This document shows, one piece after another, positions 34,201 through 35,286 of a DNA stretch of 35,286 nt. The notes beneath the pieces are model-generated. The model was given only the letters and a program-made list of their open reading frames with translations. It was not told the origin of the DNA and ran no database searches. Each line of letters opens with the position of its first letter. Within the stretch, counting starts at the first letter, position 1. The DNA is from an uncultured Schlesneria sp. GTDB lineage: Bacteria > Planctomycetota > Planctomycetia > Planctomycetales > Planctomycetaceae. Made by a program: the position numbers and the translations under genes. The stretch is taken from NCBI GenBank assembly GCA_903834925.1, contig CAILLA010000286.1, positions 1 to 35,286 of the forward strand, in the 5' to 3' direction.

Positions 34201-34587
34201 AAGGGGATCGTTTACGAATACCTCGACGGTCAGACCCGTGACCGTAAGGAACGAGTCGAACGGTTCCAGACCGATGACAATTGCGGCGTGTTCCTGATTA
34301 GCTTGAAGGCAGGGGGACTGGGTCTTAACCTGACCGCGGCAGATTACGTCTTTATTCTGGATCCCTGGTGGAATCCTGCCGTCGAAACGCAGGCAATCGA
34401 CCGGGCCCACCGAGTCGGGCAGACAAGGCAAGTCTTTGCGTATCGGCTGATCTGTAAGAACACGGTCGAAGAAAAGATCGCCGAATTGCAACAGGCAAAA
34501 CGGGAACTGGCTGACGCGATTCTGGAGCAGAACAACTCGATCATGCAAAATCTTACGACGGACGACTTGAGGCTGCTCTTGTCATGA
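31243..34587 (+). CDS. SNF2-family DNA-dependent ATPase with N-terminal SWIM zinc finger
   Basis: 1114 aa from ATG 31243, supported by AGGGA seven bases upstream; TTG 31201 opens the frame earlier. The SWIM finger CxC-x12-CxH is complete (C63, C65, C78, H80). An acidic linker (DDDWDDNDDEA) follows near residues 116-126, then the bacterial SNF2-associated region. The helicase core has MGLGKT with K689, Walker B DEAQ at 781-784, SGTPIENHLGDL near 809, and the C-terminal lobe with FSQFTSMLAIV, SLKAGGLGLNLTAADYV and AIDRAHRVGQ near 1051-1060. These proteins move on double-stranded DNA without unwinding it and are thought to remodel DNA-bound proteins in repair or transcription. No defence or repair genes adjoin it; the DUF4404 gene follows after 108 bp. 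Confidence 0.95.
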   Translation: MTLSELLESKFRGDIRFRGAAYIQAERVAVIRVTPDHLFAIVRDGVEYQTQLSRDNGVLKVSCNCVGTEANKSGNPHCKHLWATILAADAGKYVGDGAKQGYIPPFAVEDEPLDFGDDDWDDNDDEAYSSIGNSRSTKRAERESIRAEIEAAAVPRLREWESRLSELRKAMQGDDASGSSASAGRERQIFYEIDAVASEEAGLIIIQTSNRQRRSNGEWGKLKPLKLKPGKFEDIDDDEDRRILAHLVGGTPDRSSMTGPVTDSLAAHRYRLPHDLCQLLLPAICATGRIRILGDDERVTETLAWDDGGHWELCLKVEFEPAEESWKLRGSLRRGEEHMSLKDPVLVVPGGLAITTTLVRPFQDFDAYPWVALLRRSDDLKVPAGEEHELVDRLLDMPALPRLELPEELKLMEVVLDPKPILVVHAPGKSRWHNDRLKAEVLFDYDGLSIRASSSQWAIVQREASRCLVRDKPKEALAWSQLMDYGFRRLLDQKRGAHDAEIAARDLAPAVRKLMAEGWQVRADGKHVRQAVDLKFQIKSGIDWFELHGDVNFEGARVTFPELLAALARGDGTIVLDDGSLGILPEEWLVKYGLLAGLGVAEGEHLRFNAVQVSIIDALLTSKEDVDFDAKFLETRERLAAFDGIKTEREPPTFQGELRPYQREGIGWLKFLEEFNFGGCLADDMGLGKTIQMLAFLEDRRLRVKKRNPSLVVVPKSLMFNWKHECERFTPGIKVMEYAGLDRAKMRDEFLKMDLILTTYGTLRRDVLILKELSFDYVILDEAQAIKNSTSQVAKAVRLLQAKHRVGLSGTPIENHLGDLCSIFEFLNPGMLGRSSAFKQHAADPTNQETRRVLSEGLRPLILRRTKASVASELPEKLEQTIFCEMGEDQQRLYNELRDHYRDSLLGLVAEQGIAKTRMHVLEALLRLRQAACHPALLNRSTPDDSSAKLDVLIPHIEELLEEKHKTLVFSQFTSMLAIVRQALDKKGIVYEYLDGQTRDRKERVERFQTDDNCGVFLISLKAGGLGLNLTAADYVFILDPWWNPAVETQAIDRAHRVGQTRQVFAYRLICKNTVEEKIAELQQAKRELADAILEQNNSIMQNLTTDDLRLLLS

Positions 34588-34695
34588 ATGACGCGAGATG
34601 TTTATCGAGATGCGGGATTGGTAAACTGTTCGGTGTAGCGCCGTGCTCAAAAAGTCGTACGTCGATTCGGATCTCCTTAAGTAGAAACCGTCATC

Positions 34696-35061
34696 ATGTC
34701 CGATCAATCCGCACCTGGACCACAGACCGTTGCTGAGCTCCAGGCCAGACTGCGTCAGCTTTCGGCGTCGATTCGCCAAACTGACCATTTCGATTCGTCC
34801 ACGCAGACCTCGCTGGCCAGTTTGCTCGACGAATTGACGATGCAATTGGAATCCAACGGGATCGAGTTGGAAAAAACGACACTCCTTGCCGAAGCGGTGA
34901 GCGAGGTCACTCATTCGCTGCATGAACCACATTCGGCGGGATTGATCGAGTCTGCGAGTAATCGCCTGCAAGAAGCCGCAGCGCGAGCGGAAGTCGAAGC
35001 CCCTGTGGCAACGGGAGTCGTCTATCGCTTCATTGACGTGCTGGCAAACATGGGGATCTGA
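34696..35061 (+). CDS. DUF4404 family protein
   Basis: 121 aa, acidic and mostly helical. It matches the small DUF4404 family: a VAELQARLRQL helix near residue 12, LASLLDELTMQLE near 40, and the conserved end FIDVLANMGI. Function of the family is unknown. No signal peptide or membrane helix, so it is cytoplasmic. It lies 108 bp after the SNF2 gene with no strong ribosome binding site, and co-transcription is possible but not clear. Confidence 0.8.
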   Translation: MSDQSAPGPQTVAELQARLRQLSASIRQTDHFDSSTQTSLASLLDELTMQLESNGIELEKTTLLAEAVSEVTHSLHEPHSAGLIESASNRLQEAAARAEVEAPVATGVVYRFIDVLANMGI

Positions 35062-35286
35062 ACTAACGACTTGTTCGAAACTCGGGGTGCCACGGTTCTG
35101 GACTTCTTCAGGTTTGAAACTTGACTCATGAGTCAAGTTTCAGGATTTCTGCCAAAGTAGCCATCATCGCTCCGCGTGATGAGCATGCGTTCGAAACGAT
35201 TCAAACGTTGCCGACGCATCGGGACAAATATTCCGATTGAATTTCTGATTTGAGAACATGCGGATTGGAATTTGGTAGGTTTTCGA
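35062..35286. other. Intergenic end of the window
   Basis: No convincing protein frame on either strand after the DUF4404 stop. It contains the 28-bp palindrome described separately and a smaller imperfect fold-back near 35164-35180 (CATCA with TGATG). The window ends inside this gap, so the next gene is not seen. Confidence 0.5.
35115..35142. repeat. 28-bp perfect palindrome
   Basis: The arm TGAAACTTGACTCA (35115-35128) is followed directly by its exact reverse complement (35129-35142), with two further T-G wobbles outside. The core is TTGACTCATGAGTCAA. As RNA it would form a long hairpin with a CATG-type tip and could terminate the DUF4404 transcript, though no T tract follows. As DNA it looks like a dimeric protein site. 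Both readings are inference. Confidence 0.8.

Noticed and set aside
31243-34587. Component of a known defence system
   Set aside because: SNF2 proteins occur in such systems, but no nuclease, methylase or other defence gene flanks this one.
34582-35136. 184-aa minus-strand frame covering DUF4404
   Set aside because: Its start lies in the palindrome and the peptide is unlike any known family, while the plus-strand DUF4404 match is good.

Overview
The window is chromosomal DNA from a planctomycete, most likely in or near the family Planctomycetaceae; I cannot name the species. The main evidence is the set of planctomycete-typical secreted families: two PSCyt/PSD1 (DUF1549/DUF1553) proteins and four twin-arginine-exported DUF1501 proteins. 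A pre-peptidase C-terminal (PPC) domain protein, a bestrophin-like protein, a small two-helix membrane protein and moderate GC with many TTG starts fit the same picture. I see no phage, transposase, integrase, CRISPR array, rRNA or tRNA.

Layout. 1-361 is a 19-bp tandem array (19 copies, cut by the window edge), closed by an inverted repeat and followed by about 500 bp without a gene. 903-7588 is a plus-strand run: PSCyt/PSD1 protein, DUF1501, PPC protein (overlapping the previous gene), second DUF1501, then an SDR oxidoreductase. 7746-13198 holds a bestrophin-like channel, a redoxin/cytochrome c/copper-monooxygenase-like/EF-hand fusion and an RND/MMPL membrane protein. A lone DUF1501 gene lies at 13346-14710 on the minus strand. 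14953-17716 is a likely hydroxyproline catabolic operon (hydroxyproline 2-epimerase, FAD D-amino-acid dehydrogenase) ending in a 4HBT thioesterase. A small membrane protein follows.

18485-22751 is a minus-strand housekeeping block read rsmA, guaB, hisC, hisB. 22868-24124 is a protein resembling deoxyhypusine synthase. 24243-26254 is a secreted small protein overlapping an ABC-2-permease-like membrane protein. 26260-30818 (minus) is a second PSCyt/PSD1 plus DUF1501 pair, facing the permease with only 5 bp between stops. 31243-34587 is a SWIM/SNF2 helicase, followed by a DUF4404 protein and a 28-bp perfect palindrome.

How they may work together. The PSCyt/PSD1 and DUF1501 genes are paired in the same order at two loci, which suggests a conserved secreted haem-protein/alkaline-phosphatase-fold module of unknown substrate. 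The epimerase and dehydrogenase form a coherent two-step route from trans-4-hydroxy-L-proline to a pyrroline carboxylate. No single cassette in the window is clearly a new defence or mobile system. The best candidates for undescribed biology are the PSCyt/DUF1501 modules, the four-domain fusion at 8724, the deoxyhypusine-synthase-like protein and the 19-bp array.
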